A stretch of DNA of 64,000 nt, taken from NCBI GenBank assembly GCA_027486405.1, contig JAIXPD010000052.1:1-64000 (forward strand). The letters run 5' to 3'. Position 1 is the stretch's first letter. Each line of letters starts with the position of its first letter. Shown piece by piece: positions 9,166-18,391 of this stretch. The stretch comes from Azospirillum sp. (GTDB lineage: Bacteria; Pseudomonadota; Alphaproteobacteria; Azospirillales; Azospirillaceae). The translations under genes were made by a program, and so were the position numbers. The notes beneath the pieces are model-generated. The model made no database searches. It saw only the letters and a list, made by a program, of their open reading frames with translations, and was not told the origin of the DNA.

Positions 9166-9305
9166 TCGACCCGTGTCATAGGCCGTTGCACCGATGAGGC
9201 CAGCGCCGTTGCGGCGGCAACGCCACGACCACCTATTCCTTAACCACATCTTAATCATGGTCCGTTCTAGTGGCGGTGGAATGAACGCTCCCGGGGATTG
9301 ACCAC

Positions 9306-9872
9306 ATGGCCACCAAGCGCAAGACCGCCGCCTCCGCTCCCGCCGCCACCGTCGCCGAGGCGCTCGCCAACAGCGGCGTTCCCGAAAAGGTCAGCGCCGA
9401 TGCGACCATCGAAACCGGTGCCGAGGTCGTCCTGCGCACCAACTTCGCGGTCGTCGAACAGGACAGCATCGCGCTGCTGCACGCCGCCAGCCTGCTGCTG
9501 GAGGCCGACGGCCCGGAGGCGGTCAGCGTCGCGCTCGATCACAACCTGAAGCTCTGGATCGCCATCAAGACCGTGCTGGGCAACGAGGCGTGCCCGCTGG
9601 AGGCGGACGTCAAGGCCAACCTGCGCAATCTGGCCCAATATGTGGTGTCCACCACGATGGAGGCGACCGAAGGAACCATCGAGGAACGCCGCCTCGTCTC
9701 GCTCGCCCGCATCAACATGAGCATTTCCGAAGGCCTGCTGCGCGGCCAACAGAACAAGCTGATCCAGGAACGCGCCTATGAGATTTGGGAGGCCGAAGGC
9801 CGCCCCGAAGGCCAGGAGCAAGCCCACTGGCTGCGCGCCGAGGCCGAGATCACCGGACTGCTGAAGGGCTGA
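9306..9872 (+). CDS. FlaF-like protein fused to a DUF2934 tail
   Basis: 188 residues. An Ala-rich 40-residue leader precedes a segment (about 70-150) that follows the flagellin-synthesis regulator FlaF pattern: ALDHNLKLWIAIK, then LRNLAQYVV, then LARINMSISEGLL. The last 35 residues (RAYEIWEAEGRPEGQEQAHW) match the short DUF2934 domain. FlaF promotes flagellin production and secretion in alphaproteobacteria, but no flagellar gene lies nearby, so a different role is possible. A strong hairpin follows the stop. Confidence 0.6.
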   Translation: MATKRKTAASAPAATVAEALANSGVPEKVSADATIETGAEVVLRTNFAVVEQDSIALLHAASLLLEADGPEAVSVALDHNLKLWIAIKTVLGNEACPLEADVKANLRNLAQYVVSTTMEATEGTIEERRLVSLARINMSISEGLLRGQQNKLIQERAYEIWEAEGRPEGQEQAHWLRAEAEITGLLKG

Positions 9873-9923
9873 GGTTCAACAAGCCCTTAGGCCGCAGGGC
9901 CGCCATTCCGCCCGAACATGCCC

Positions 9924-9953
9924 GCCCGCGTCGCGACACCGTGACGCGGGCGG
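9924..9953 (+). terminator. Hairpin after the FlaF-like gene
   Basis: 10-bp arms at 9924-9933 and 9944-9953 pair exactly, with a 10-base loop, followed by GTCTTGCTTG. The DMT permease gene starts 26 bases later. Confidence 0.6.
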
Positions 9954-9978
9954 TCTTGCTTGTTAGGGTCGGGTCATT

Positions 9979-10920
9979 GTGACACCGCCATCCCCCCCAT
10001 CGCCCGCCCGGCCAAAGCATGTCCGGGTGGACAACACGCCCCTCGGCATCGCGTCGATGTTCGGGTCGGTCCTGCTGTTTTCGGTCATGAACGTGCTGGT
10101 GAAGGTCCTGACCGACCGCTTCCCCATCACCGAATTGACCTTCTTCCGCAGCTTTTTCGCCCTGATCCCCGTCTGCGTGGCCATCCACATGACCGGCGGC
10201 TTCCGCCGCACGCTGCGCACGGCCCGCCCCGTCGGCCATTTCACCCGGACGTTGATCGGGTTGACGACGATGGTGGCGATGTTCTGGTCCTTCCATCTGC
10301 TGCCGTTGGGCGACGCCATCGCGCTGAACTTCGCCAGCCCCCTGTTCCTCACCGCCCTGTCGGTGCCGATGCTGGGGGAAAAGGTCGGCGTTCACCGCTG
10401 GGGCGCGGTTCTGGTCGGTTTCGGCGGTGTGCTGGTCATCGCCAAACCCAGCGGCGACATGCTGAATCTCGGCGTGCTGGTGGCGCTGGTCGGGGCCTTC
10501 TGCAACGCGTCGGCGATGATCACGATCCGGCAGCTCAGCAAGACCGAGGCGTCGAACACCATCGTTTTTTACTTCACCTTCCTCTCCACCGCGCTGATCG
10601 CCGTCACCCTGCCCTTTGCCTGGGTCACGCCCAGCCCGTTGGAATGGGCGATGCTGACCGGGATGGGGCTGTTGGGCGGCGGCGCGCAGTTGCTGATGAC
10701 GCGGGCCTATTCGCTGGCCCCCGCCGCCGTGGTGGCCCCGCTGACCTACACCTCCCTGTTGGTGGCGGTTCTGTTCGGCTGGCTGCTGTGGGGCGATGTG
10801 CCCTCTGTGGCCACCGGGATCGGTTCGGCCATCGTCATGGCCAGCGGCCTGTACATCCTGCACCGCGAAACCCGCCGCCGCGTCACGCCGTCCGAACCGC
10901 CGCCGGCCGGATCGGATTGA
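9979..10920 (+). CDS. EamA/DMT-family permease
   Basis: 313 residues with two repeats of five hydrophobic helices. The first repeat starts LGIASMFGSVLLFSVMNVLV, and the second around LGVLVALVGAFCNASAMITI. The loop RSFFALIP and the end-of-repeat motif LGEKVGVHRWGAVLVGFGGV are typical of the 10-TM drug/metabolite exporters of the inner membrane. The substrate cannot be told. The GTG at 9979 is the only plausible early start and its ribosome site is weak; the next in-frame ATG at 10057 would remove part of helix 1. Confidence 0.85.
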   Translation: MTPPSPPSPARPKHVRVDNTPLGIASMFGSVLLFSVMNVLVKVLTDRFPITELTFFRSFFALIPVCVAIHMTGGFRRTLRTARPVGHFTRTLIGLTTMVAMFWSFHLLPLGDAIALNFASPLFLTALSVPMLGEKVGVHRWGAVLVGFGGVLVIAKPSGDMLNLGVLVALVGAFCNASAMITIRQLSKTEASNTIVFYFTFLSTALIAVTLPFAWVTPSPLEWAMLTGMGLLGGGAQLLMTRAYSLAPAAVVAPLTYTSLLVAVLFGWLLWGDVPSVATGIGSAIVMASGLYILHRETRRRVTPSEPPPAGSD

Positions 10921-11059
10921 TTGGGGCGACCACTCCCGGATCGACCACTCAACCGAAGCCCCACCCGTCGGGCGCGTCACACTGTCGCCTTGAAGCGCTG
11001 TTGTGCTGTAGCATGACGGGGCGGCGTGCCGGAGCGCGCCGGGGTCGAGGAACGCCAGC

Positions 11060-13762
11060 ATGACTCCACAGGATCAAGCACCCACGCCGGAACCGGAGAC
11101 CGCCGCCCCGCTGCCCTTCGCCCGGCTGGCGCTGGCCAGCGCCGCCCTGCTCTGGGAAAGGCTGGCCCCGGCCCTGTGGCTGCCGCTGTCCCTGATCGCC
11201 GCCGCCCTGGTTGCAGCGCTGCTGGTTCCATGGGGCAGCGTGCCGGGCTGGCTGCACGCCCTGGTCTTGGTTCTCAGTCTCGGAACGGTTCTGTTCACCG
11301 CGCTGCGCGGCCTGCGCGGCCTGTCCCTGCCCAGGCTGGACAGCGCGCTGCGCCGGGTGGAGCGTGACAGCGGTCTGACGCACCGGCCCTTGTCCACCCT
11401 GCGCGACCGGCCCAGCGACGGCGACCCGTTGGCGCTGGCGCTGTGGCGCCTGCACCAGGAGCGCGCGCGCGCCAGCATGGGACGCCTGCGGGTGGCGTGG
11501 CCGCGCAGCGCCGTGCCGTCGCGCGATCCCTACGCCCTGCGCGCCCTGGTTCTCCTGCTGCTCGTCGCCGTCGGGGGCGCGCGCTGGGGGGATTGGACGC
11601 CCCGGCTGATGGCGGCCCTGTCACCGCGCTTTGACAGCGGGACCGCAGCGGCCAGCGTCGCGCTCGACCTGTGGGTGACGCCGCCCGATTACACCGGCCT
11701 GCCGCCGGTCTTCCTGAAAACCGGAACCACCACCCCCGCCTCTGCGGTGGGTGGTGCGGCGGCAAACAGCGGGGCGGTGACGGTCCCCAGCGGCAGCGTG
11801 CTGATGGCCCGGATCCATGGCGGGGGAACCACCGTCCCGGCGCTGGAACTGGCCGACCAGATCATCCCGTTCGACACTGTGGACGCCGCCACCTTCCAAC
11901 TTCAGCGCCCGCTCTCCCCCGCACCGGGCGCGCCGGGTGTCGAAACCCGCATCACCGTTCGCCAGGGTCGGCAGACGTTGGGAAGCTGGTCGTTGCGCGT
12001 GGTTCCCGACCAGCCGCCCCAGATCAGCCACGCCGCCCCGCCGTCGGCCGGGGAACGCGGCGCGCTGCGGTTGGACTATTCCGCCCGCGACGATTACGGA
12101 CTGGCCGAGGTCAAGGCCCGCATCCGCCGGGTTGCGGAGGACGGGGTGCCACCGGACAGCACCCCAGACAGCACCCCAGACAGCACCAAGGACCAGGGCA
12201 CCCTTGACCTGCCCCTCCCCCTGCCCGGCCAGCGCCCGAAGGAGGCGCGCGGCGGCGGGTTCCATGATCTCACCGCCCATCCCTGGGCCGGATTGCCGGT
12301 GACGGTGCGCCTGATCGCCACCGATGGGGCAGGGCAAACCGGCCAGTCCGACGCGCAGCCCTTCACCTTGCCCGAACGCAGCTTCACCCACCCGGTCGCC
12401 CGCGCCATCATCGACCAGCGCAAGGCTCTGGCGCGCAGCCCCCAGGGTGCGCCCCAGAGTGTCCGCGTGACCGTGGCTCGCGCCTTGGCCGACATTTCCG
12501 CCCGCCCGGCCCGTTATGGTCAGGATCTGGTGGCCTTCCTCACCCTGCGCAGCGCCATCGCCCGTCTGATGCTGGACCGCAACAGCGCCGACGCCGTGCC
12601 CGCCGTGCAGGCGCTGTTGTGGGAAACCGCGCTGCGCATCGAGGATGGCGGGCTGTCGCAGGCCGAACGCGATCTGCGCGAGGCCGAACGGCGCTTGGCC
12701 GACGCGCTGGAGCGCACCGACGTCAGCGACGCCGAACTGAACCGCCTGATGGACGAGTTGCAAGCCGCGCTGGACGCCTTCATGAACGCGGTCGAACAGC
12801 GGATGATGGAGGCGATGCGGCGGGGCGAAGCGATGCCCACCGTCCCGCCGGAGATGGCCGACCAGATGACCGACCGCAACGATCTGCAACAGATGCTGGA
12901 TCGCATGCGGGATTTGGCACAGACCGGATCGCGCGACGCCGCCCGCAAGATGCTGTCGGATCTCCAAAAGATGATGGAGAATCTGCAAACCGGGACGATG
13001 GGCCAGCCGGGGCAGGCCAACGGCCAAAACGATCCCTGGCAGATGATGCAGGAGCTGCAAAAGCTTGGCCAGCAACAGCAACGGCTGCTCGACCAGAGTT
13101 TCCGCCAGAATCAGGACGCGCTGAACCAACCCCAGACCATGCCGGGGCAACAGGGGCCGCGCGGGCGGCAGCCATCCGGGCGCAACACCCCCAACGGCAG
13201 CGGCCAGCCTCCCGGCGGCCCTTCACAAAACGGCCAAGCGCCCAACAGCATGGCCGACCGCCCGTCGATGCAGCGGCAGGCGGAGGAGCAGGAGGCGTTG
13301 CGCCGCCAGTTGGGCGACCTGATGCGGCGGATGGGCGAACAGGCGGGCGGCGACATCCCCCGCCCGCTGGGCCGGGCCGAACGGGCGATGCGCGACGCCG
13401 GGCAAGCGCTGCAACAGGGATCGCCGGGTGCCGCCGTGCCGTCGCAAACCCAGGCGATGGACGAGATCCAACAGGGGCTGCAAAGCATGGCCGAGAAACT
13501 GGCCAACCAGATGATGCGGCAGGGCAACCCGGCCATGGCCGGGCAAGGCCAATCGCAACCCCGCCCCGGCCGGGGCCGCGACCCGCTGGGCCGCCGCCCC
13601 GCCGGGATGGGCCAGCAGGACGGCAACGACGTCAAAATTCCCGAACAGGCGGAGGTGCAGCGCGCCCGCGAAATCCTGGACGAGTTGCGCCGCCGCGCTG
13701 GTCAATACAGCCGCCCCCAACCGGAACGCGACTACATCGACCGGCTGTTGAAGCGGTTCTGA
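11060..13762 (+). CDS. TIGR02302-family (DUF4175) membrane protein
   Basis: 900 residues. Two or three membrane helices lie in the first 70 residues and another near 160. A large beta-rich extracytoplasmic region (about 190-440) follows, then a Gln/Met/Asn/Pro-rich helical C-terminal half with many QQ and MM pairs, ending RDYIDRLLKRF. This is the plan of the alphaproteobacterial TIGR02302 proteins of unknown function, and the length fits. GAGGAA sits 8 bases before ATG 11060. The gene has an internal Pro-Asp-Ser-Thr repeat. It ends 14 bases before a palindromic repeat element. Confidence 0.85.
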   Translation: MTPQDQAPTPEPETAAPLPFARLALASAALLWERLAPALWLPLSLIAAALVAALLVPWGSVPGWLHALVLVLSLGTVLFTALRGLRGLSLPRLDSALRRVERDSGLTHRPLSTLRDRPSDGDPLALALWRLHQERARASMGRLRVAWPRSAVPSRDPYALRALVLLLLVAVGGARWGDWTPRLMAALSPRFDSGTAAASVALDLWVTPPDYTGLPPVFLKTGTTTPASAVGGAAANSGAVTVPSGSVLMARIHGGGTTVPALELADQIIPFDTVDAATFQLQRPLSPAPGAPGVETRITVRQGRQTLGSWSLRVVPDQPPQISHAAPPSAGERGALRLDYSARDDYGLAEVKARIRRVAEDGVPPDSTPDSTPDSTKDQGTLDLPLPLPGQRPKEARGGGFHDLTAHPWAGLPVTVRLIATDGAGQTGQSDAQPFTLPERSFTHPVARAIIDQRKALARSPQGAPQSVRVTVARALADISARPARYGQDLVAFLTLRSAIARLMLDRNSADAVPAVQALLWETALRIEDGGLSQAERDLREAERRLADALERTDVSDAELNRLMDELQAALDAFMNAVEQRMMEAMRRGEAMPTVPPEMADQMTDRNDLQQMLDRMRDLAQTGSRDAARKMLSDLQKMMENLQTGTMGQPGQANGQNDPWQMMQELQKLGQQQQRLLDQSFRQNQDALNQPQTMPGQQGPRGRQPSGRNTPNGSGQPPGGPSQNGQAPNSMADRPSMQRQAEEQEALRRQLGDLMRRMGEQAGGDIPRPLGRAERAMRDAGQALQQGSPGAAVPSQTQAMDEIQQGLQSMAEKLANQMMRQGNPAMAGQGQSQPRPGRGRDPLGRRPAGMGQQDGNDVKIPEQAEVQRAREILDELRRRAGQYSRPQPERDYIDRLLKRF
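12155..12188 (+). repeat. In-frame 12-bp tandem repeat
   Basis: GACAGCACCCCA is repeated nearly three times, encoding Asp-Ser-Thr-Pro units within the TIGR02302 protein. The period keeps the frame, so copy-number change would be tolerated. Confidence 0.85.
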
Positions 13763-13775
13763 CCCGGTCCGCTCA

Positions 13776-14021
13776 CAGGGCAATCGCTTGAACGAGCGAT
13801 CATCGTCACGCAGCCAAGAATGGACACGGATTTCACGGACAAAATGAGGGATTGCACGGATTTTCATCCTCAATGGCATTCCGCATCCCGTCATGAGGTC
13901 TGCGCCAAGATCGCAAACGGATGGTTCTGAGGCGCGTTCTGCGAAATCCGTGAAAAAATCCGTGGAATCCGTGCCCATTCTTGTTCCGGTCGGGCGCACG
14001 ATGCTTCAAGCGATTGCCCTG
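13776..14021. repeat. Palindromic MITE-like element, copy 1
   Basis: 246 bp bounded by perfect 17-bp inverted ends (CAGGGCAATCGCTTGAA at 13776-13792, its reverse complement at 14005-14021). The arms continue to pair imperfectly inward: the stretch 13811-13838 (about GAATGGACACGGATTTCACG) mirrors 13950-13981. A related copy lies at 53351-53580. No transposase or convincing open frame is inside. It lies between two convergent genes, 13 bases after one stop and 22 before the other. It is probably a non-autonomous element or a large REP/BIME-like structure. Confidence 0.8.
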
Positions 14022-14043
14022 GGTCCGCTCATCGGCCCCACGC

Positions 14044-16311
14044 TCAGGCCGCCCGCCCCATCGGCGTCAACCCGGCGGTCAGGCGTTGCAGGACACCACG
14101 GAATTCATCGGCGTCCGCGCCAGACAGGGCAAAGCGGAGGTGGGCCTCCCCATTGCTCTGGTTGAGCGTGGTGAAGGGCAAGGCCATCGACACGCCGTCC
14201 AGGCGCAGCACACCGGAGCCGGGCAGATGGTCGCCGGAGTCCAACCGCAGCGTCACCCCGCCCTCCGACAGATTCAGCACACGCAGGGCGCTGCCGTGGC
14301 CGTCCACCCGCACGGCGATGCTCACGGCAAAGCGGGGCTGGCGGCGGCGGTCGACATCCTGGGTGGCGGTGCGGACCACGCGCACCAGGGTCCCGCGCAG
14401 CGTGTCGATGCTGCCGGACACGTCGGCGGCGATCGCCCCGACGCTGGAGGCGTGACCGCCGGTGGTTGCGGCCTCCGCCGACACCTGGGTGATGCGGCGC
14501 GAGACCTCCTGAACGGCGACGGAAGTTTCCTGAACGTTGCGGGCGATTTCCTGGGTGGCGGAGGATTGCTCCTCCATGGCGGCGGCGATGGCGGCGGACA
14601 CCTCGTCGATCTCGGCGATGGAACAGCCAATGTCATCCACCGCCCGCACGGTCCCGGACGTCACCGCCTGGATTTCGGCGATGCGGCGGCCGATGTCGTC
14701 AGTCGCCCAGGCGGTCTGGCTGGCGAGATTCTTCACCTCGCTCGCCACCACGGCAAAGCCCTTGCCCGCCTCCCCCGCCCGCGCCGCCTCGATGGTGGCG
14801 TTCAGCGCCAGCAGGTTGGTTTGCTGGGCGATGGATTGGATGAGAACCGCCACCTCGCCAATCTGGCCGACCGCGTCCGCCAGAGATCGCACAGAGTCCT
14901 GCGTCACCCGGCCCTGATCGGCGGCGCGCTGGCTGACATTGCTGGCCTGGGCGACCTGGGTGGAGATTTCACGGATCGACGCGCTCAACTGCTCGGTCGC
15001 GGCGGCAACCGTCTGGGCGTTGCTCAACGCCTGTTCGGCGGCGACGGCGACGCTTTGCGAATCCGCGCTGACATGGGCTGCGGACTCGGCCATCGCCTTG
15101 GCGCTCGCATCCATCTTGCGGGTCTGCTCGGCCACGCGGTTCACCGCCGACCGGCTTTCGCTCTCGACCGTTGCCGCCATGCCTTCCAGCGCGGCCAGCT
15201 TCGCGGCTTCGGCGGCAACCCGTTCCTCCTCCTGCTGCTGGCGCAGGCGCAGAGTTTCCAGGCCGTTGTCGCGGAACACGCCCACCGCGCGCGCCATCGC
15301 GCCCAATTCGTCCCGGCGGTCCTGGTCAGGCACGGGGCTGTGGTAATCCCCCTGCGTCATCACCCCCATCAGGTCGGTCAGGCGACGCACCGGCACGGTG
15401 ATCGACCGTCCGATGATATAGCCACCCACCGACAGCACGACCAACAGCCCGATCACCGACGCCAACAGCAGATTGCGCGTTTCGCCCTGCGTCACCAGCA
15501 CGCCATTGCGGTCACGGTCGGCGGCAACAAAGGCCGCCGTTTCGGCGCTGCTGGCCTGGGCCGACGCCTTTTGAAACTTGGCGTCGCTGTCGGCCCGCGC
15601 GCTGGCCAACGCCTCCGTTCCATCGGCGAAGGCGTTGACGGCGGTGACGTAATCCGCCAGCAGCCGCGTGACCTCCGCCTTCAGACTGTCGAGCAGCGGC
15701 GCGGTTTTGAGAATCTCCAGCATCTCCTTGCGGCGCTCGGCGATCTGGCCCATGTAGCGGACGCGGTCGCCGCGCAGCATGAAATCCTTCTCGTGCCGCC
15801 GCATTTGCAGCAGCAGCACCAGCATTTCGTTCACCACCTCCAGCCTTGTGCCCATGGAGCCGGCGCGGATCTCCTCAAACCGCTTTTCCACCGTCTGCAC
15901 CGCGCCGCGCAGCGTCTTCTGCAAACCATGGTTTTCGGTGATGCCCAGCGCTTCCACCCGCTCGCGGATGGTGGTCGAGGTCGCCAGATAGGTTTGGACC
16001 GGGTCCGTCAGCGCCGGGTTGTTCAGGCTCGTCAGGTCGGCGGTGATGCTGGTGCGCAGCGCCTCAACCCGGGCCAGCGTGTCGGCGTCGCGCGCCAGGG
16101 TGTAACGATCCAGAGTCTGTTTGTGGGCCAGAAGGCCGGTTTCCACGCTTTGCGCCAGCCGGGCATCCCGTTGGCTGTTCTGGGAGGAGAGCAAATCACG
16201 CTCCGTTCGCTCAAACGCGACATGATTCGTCACCAGAAGCGCCAACAACCCGATCGCGACCAACGCCTGCAAGGCGATCAGCCGCGCCGTGATCGACAGA
16301 GTCTTTCCCAT
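14044..16311 (-). CDS. Methyl-accepting chemotaxis protein with C-terminal PilZ domain
   Basis: 755 residues. Helix 1 lies near 8-30 ([16 protein letters not shown]), then a roughly 240-residue helical periplasmic sensor, helix 2 ([18 protein letters not shown]) and HAMP. The signalling hairpin contains [20 protein letters not shown]. The last 100 residues carry the PilZ c-di-GMP signature: RRQPR followed about 25 residues later by NLSEGG. The protein should couple chemotaxis signalling to c-di-GMP. The start 16311 was chosen for GGGAGA about 11 bases upstream; a further upstream start would add a Gly-Phe repeat with no good ribosome site. Confidence 0.92.
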   Translation of the reverse strand: MGKTLSITARLIALQALVAIGLLALLVTNHVAFERTERDLLSSQNSQRDARLAQSVETGLLAHKQTLDRYTLARDADTLARVEALRTSITADLTSLNNPALTDPVQTYLATSTTIRERVEALGITENHGLQKTLRGAVQTVEKRFEEIRAGSMGTRLEVVNEMLVLLLQMRRHEKDFMLRGDRVRYMGQIAERRKEMLEILKTAPLLDSLKAEVTRLLADYVTAVNAFADGTEALASARADSDAKFQKASAQASSAETAAFVAADRDRNGVLVTQGETRNLLLASVIGLLVVLSVGGYIIGRSITVPVRRLTDLMGVMTQGDYHSPVPDQDRRDELGAMARAVGVFRDNGLETLRLRQQQEEERVAAEAAKLAALEGMAATVESESRSAVNRVAEQTRKMDASAKAMAESAAHVSADSQSVAVAAEQALSNAQTVAAATEQLSASIREISTQVAQASNVSQRAADQGRVTQDSVRSLADAVGQIGEVAVLIQSIAQQTNLLALNATIEAARAGEAGKGFAVVASEVKNLASQTAWATDDIGRRIAEIQAVTSGTVRAVDDIGCSIAEIDEVSAAIAAAMEEQSSATQEIARNVQETSVAVQEVSRRITQVSAEAATTGGHASSVGAIAADVSGSIDTLRGTLVRVVRTATQDVDRRRQPRFAVSIAVRVDGHGSALRVLNLSEGGVTLRLDSGDHLPGSGVLRLDGVSMALPFTTLNQSNGEAHLRFALSGADADEFRGVLQRLTAGLTPMGRAA

Positions 16312-16738
16312 CGCACCGTGTCTCCCGAGACCAGCCAAGCCAAAGCCAAATCCGAATCCGAATCCTGGCAGAGACAAACAGGCCCTTTACTCTTCTTGAC
16401 GTTTTTGTTACAGTTTTGTGACGACAGTATGCATGTTGTCCACCAGGATGATGCAGTAGACGAACGGAAATTTCACTGTTTAATTTTGCCGAAACTCTGT
16501 TGCTCGGCACCGTCATTTTCTTCTTTTGCTGCATTGCGATCATTTCAACCCCTCACCGTCTTCTCTTTTTCTGATCAATCCGTCAATTTCATCGCCCGCC
16601 CAAACCGACATCGGGACCATCCCCAGCTTGGGCGCGCGCCCATGTCACGGCACAATAGCTCTGGATTTGACAGCGATTCCGTCACAATCCCTGGCAGAAT
16701 GACGGCGTCGCGTTCGCTTCGGCGACTTGGAGAGTGCC
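16312..16738. other. Divergent intergenic region, AT-rich
   Basis: 427 bases between the chemoreceptor and the sensor-kinase gene, with clearly lower GC than the surrounding genes (about 16380-16600). It should hold both promoters. I see no convincing small gene, hairpin terminator or known operator. A short run of AATCCG repeats lies at about 16349-16361. Confidence 0.6.
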
Positions 16739-18388
16739 ATGACCGCCCGCCCCTGCTCCGACGGCGACGACCTTTGCGATCTGCTGGTGGCGGCAATTGA
16801 CGCGTCTGGCCGCCATTGGGCGTGGGAATGCGACGCCAACCTGCGCTTCACCCGCTTCACCGACAGCTTTGCGACGGCGACGGGCCTGTCACCGACCTTG
16901 CTGGTCGGCACGCGCTGCCTGGATTTCCGGGAGCGGTCCGGGGGCAGCGACGCGCTCACCGCCCACACCACCGACATTCTGGCCCACCGCCCGTTCCATG
17001 ACTTCTCCTACAGCCTGACCGACGACAACGGGCGGGCGCACCACATCACCATCAGCGGGGTTCCGTATTTCACCGCCGACGGGGCCTTTGCCGGGTATCG
17101 CGGCATCGGATCGGACAGCACCGCCGTGCATGGCCGCTTGCGCTACATCGAGTTGCTGGAACGGGCAAAGGCCGAGAGCGACCGCCGGGTGAAGGCCATC
17201 TTCAACGGGGTCGGCACCTTCGTCATGCTGATGCTGATCGACGGCACGGTGGTGGAGATCAACCACGCCGCGCTGAGCTTCCGTGGGTTGGAGCGGGAAC
17301 AGGTGACGGGCGAACCCCTGTGGGACGGCCCCTGGTTCGGGCAGGAGGACGACGCCCGCACCGCCATCCGCTACGCCGTGGAAAGCGCGGCGCTGGGCGA
17401 CGCCACCTCGCTCGATCTGCTGTTCGCCGACGCCGACACCCAGGCGCATCATTTCACCGTGGCCTGCCGCCCGGTCCATTCCGCGACCGGCGAGGTGCTC
17501 TATGTGCTGCTGGAAGCGCACGACATGACCGAATTCGTCACCATGCAGCGCCGCAACCGCGAGCTTGAGATGGAGGTGATGCACGGGCAGAAGATGGAAT
17601 CGCTCGGGACCCTGGCCGGCGGCATCGCCCATGAAATCAACACCCCGATGCAGTACATCGGCGACAACATGAAGTTTGTGCGCGATTCGTTTTCCGAAAT
17701 CCGCGACTGCCTGGTGGCGGCGGTCGGCACGCTGGACGACAACACGCAGTATCTGGCGGACGAGATACCCACCGCCCTGACCGAAGGGCTGGAGGGGGTG
17801 GAACGGGTGTGCAAAATCGTCGGCGCGATCAAGGAGTTCTCGCATCCCGACACCGGTCACAAGGAATGGACCGATCTGGCCCGCGCGCTGGAAACCACCG
17901 CCACCGTGTCGCGCAACCAATGGAAATACGTCGCCGACATCGCCTATGCCATCGATCCGGCCGTGCCGCCGGTGTTTTGCGAGGTCGGGGAGATCAATCA
18001 GGTGATCCTGAACCTGATCGTCAACGCCGCCCACGCGATCGAGGACAAGAACCGCGCCTCCGGTGCCGAGGATCCGGTCAAGGGGACCATCACCTTGGGG
18101 TTGGCCCGCGACGACGACAGCGTGATCCTGTCGGTGCGCGACACCGGCAGCGGCATTCGGCCCGAACACCGCGACAAGATTTACGACCTGTTCTTCACCA
18201 CCAAACCACCGGGCCGGGGAACCGGGCAAGGCCTGTCGATCTGCCAGAGCATCGTCGTCCGCCGCCACGGCGGGCGCATCGCCATGGAAACGGAGGTCGG
18301 GGTGGGCACCTGCTTCAGCGTGCATCTGCCCATCGCCGGATCACCCGACGGCGACCAGACCGAACGCCAAACGCAGGAGATGGCCTGA
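16739..18388 (+). CDS. PAS-domain sensor histidine kinase, probably cytoplasmic
   Basis: 549 residues without clear membrane helices. Two PAS-like domains (about 15-140 and 145-275) precede a kinase core with His298 in GGIAHEINTPMQYIGDN, then HATPase motifs NLIVNAAHAIED, DTGSGI and GTGQGLSICQS. The start ATG 16739 has TTGGAGAG 6 bases upstream. The REC-HDOD gene starts 3 bases after the stop, so the two are co-translated. With two further signalling genes downstream on the same strand, this kinase is the likely input of the cluster. The signal is unknown. Confidence 0.9.
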   Translation: MTARPCSDGDDLCDLLVAAIDASGRHWAWECDANLRFTRFTDSFATATGLSPTLLVGTRCLDFRERSGGSDALTAHTTDILAHRPFHDFSYSLTDDNGRAHHITISGVPYFTADGAFAGYRGIGSDSTAVHGRLRYIELLERAKAESDRRVKAIFNGVGTFVMLMLIDGTVVEINHAALSFRGLEREQVTGEPLWDGPWFGQEDDARTAIRYAVESAALGDATSLDLLFADADTQAHHFTVACRPVHSATGEVLYVLLEAHDMTEFVTMQRRNRELEMEVMHGQKMESLGTLAGGIAHEINTPMQYIGDNMKFVRDSFSEIRDCLVAAVGTLDDNTQYLADEIPTALTEGLEGVERVCKIVGAIKEFSHPDTGHKEWTDLARALETTATVSRNQWKYVADIAYAIDPAVPPVFCEVGEINQVILNLIVNAAHAIEDKNRASGAEDPVKGTITLGLARDDDSVILSVRDTGSGIRPEHRDKIYDLFFTTKPPGRGTGQGLSICQSIVVRRHGGRIAMETEVGVGTCFSVHLPIAGSPDGDQTERQTQEMA

Positions 18389-18391
18389 GCC

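Noticed and set aside
13893..14165. Small frame inside palindromic repeat copy 1
   Set aside because: It runs across the element end into the antisense of the chemoreceptor and is not kept in copy 2.
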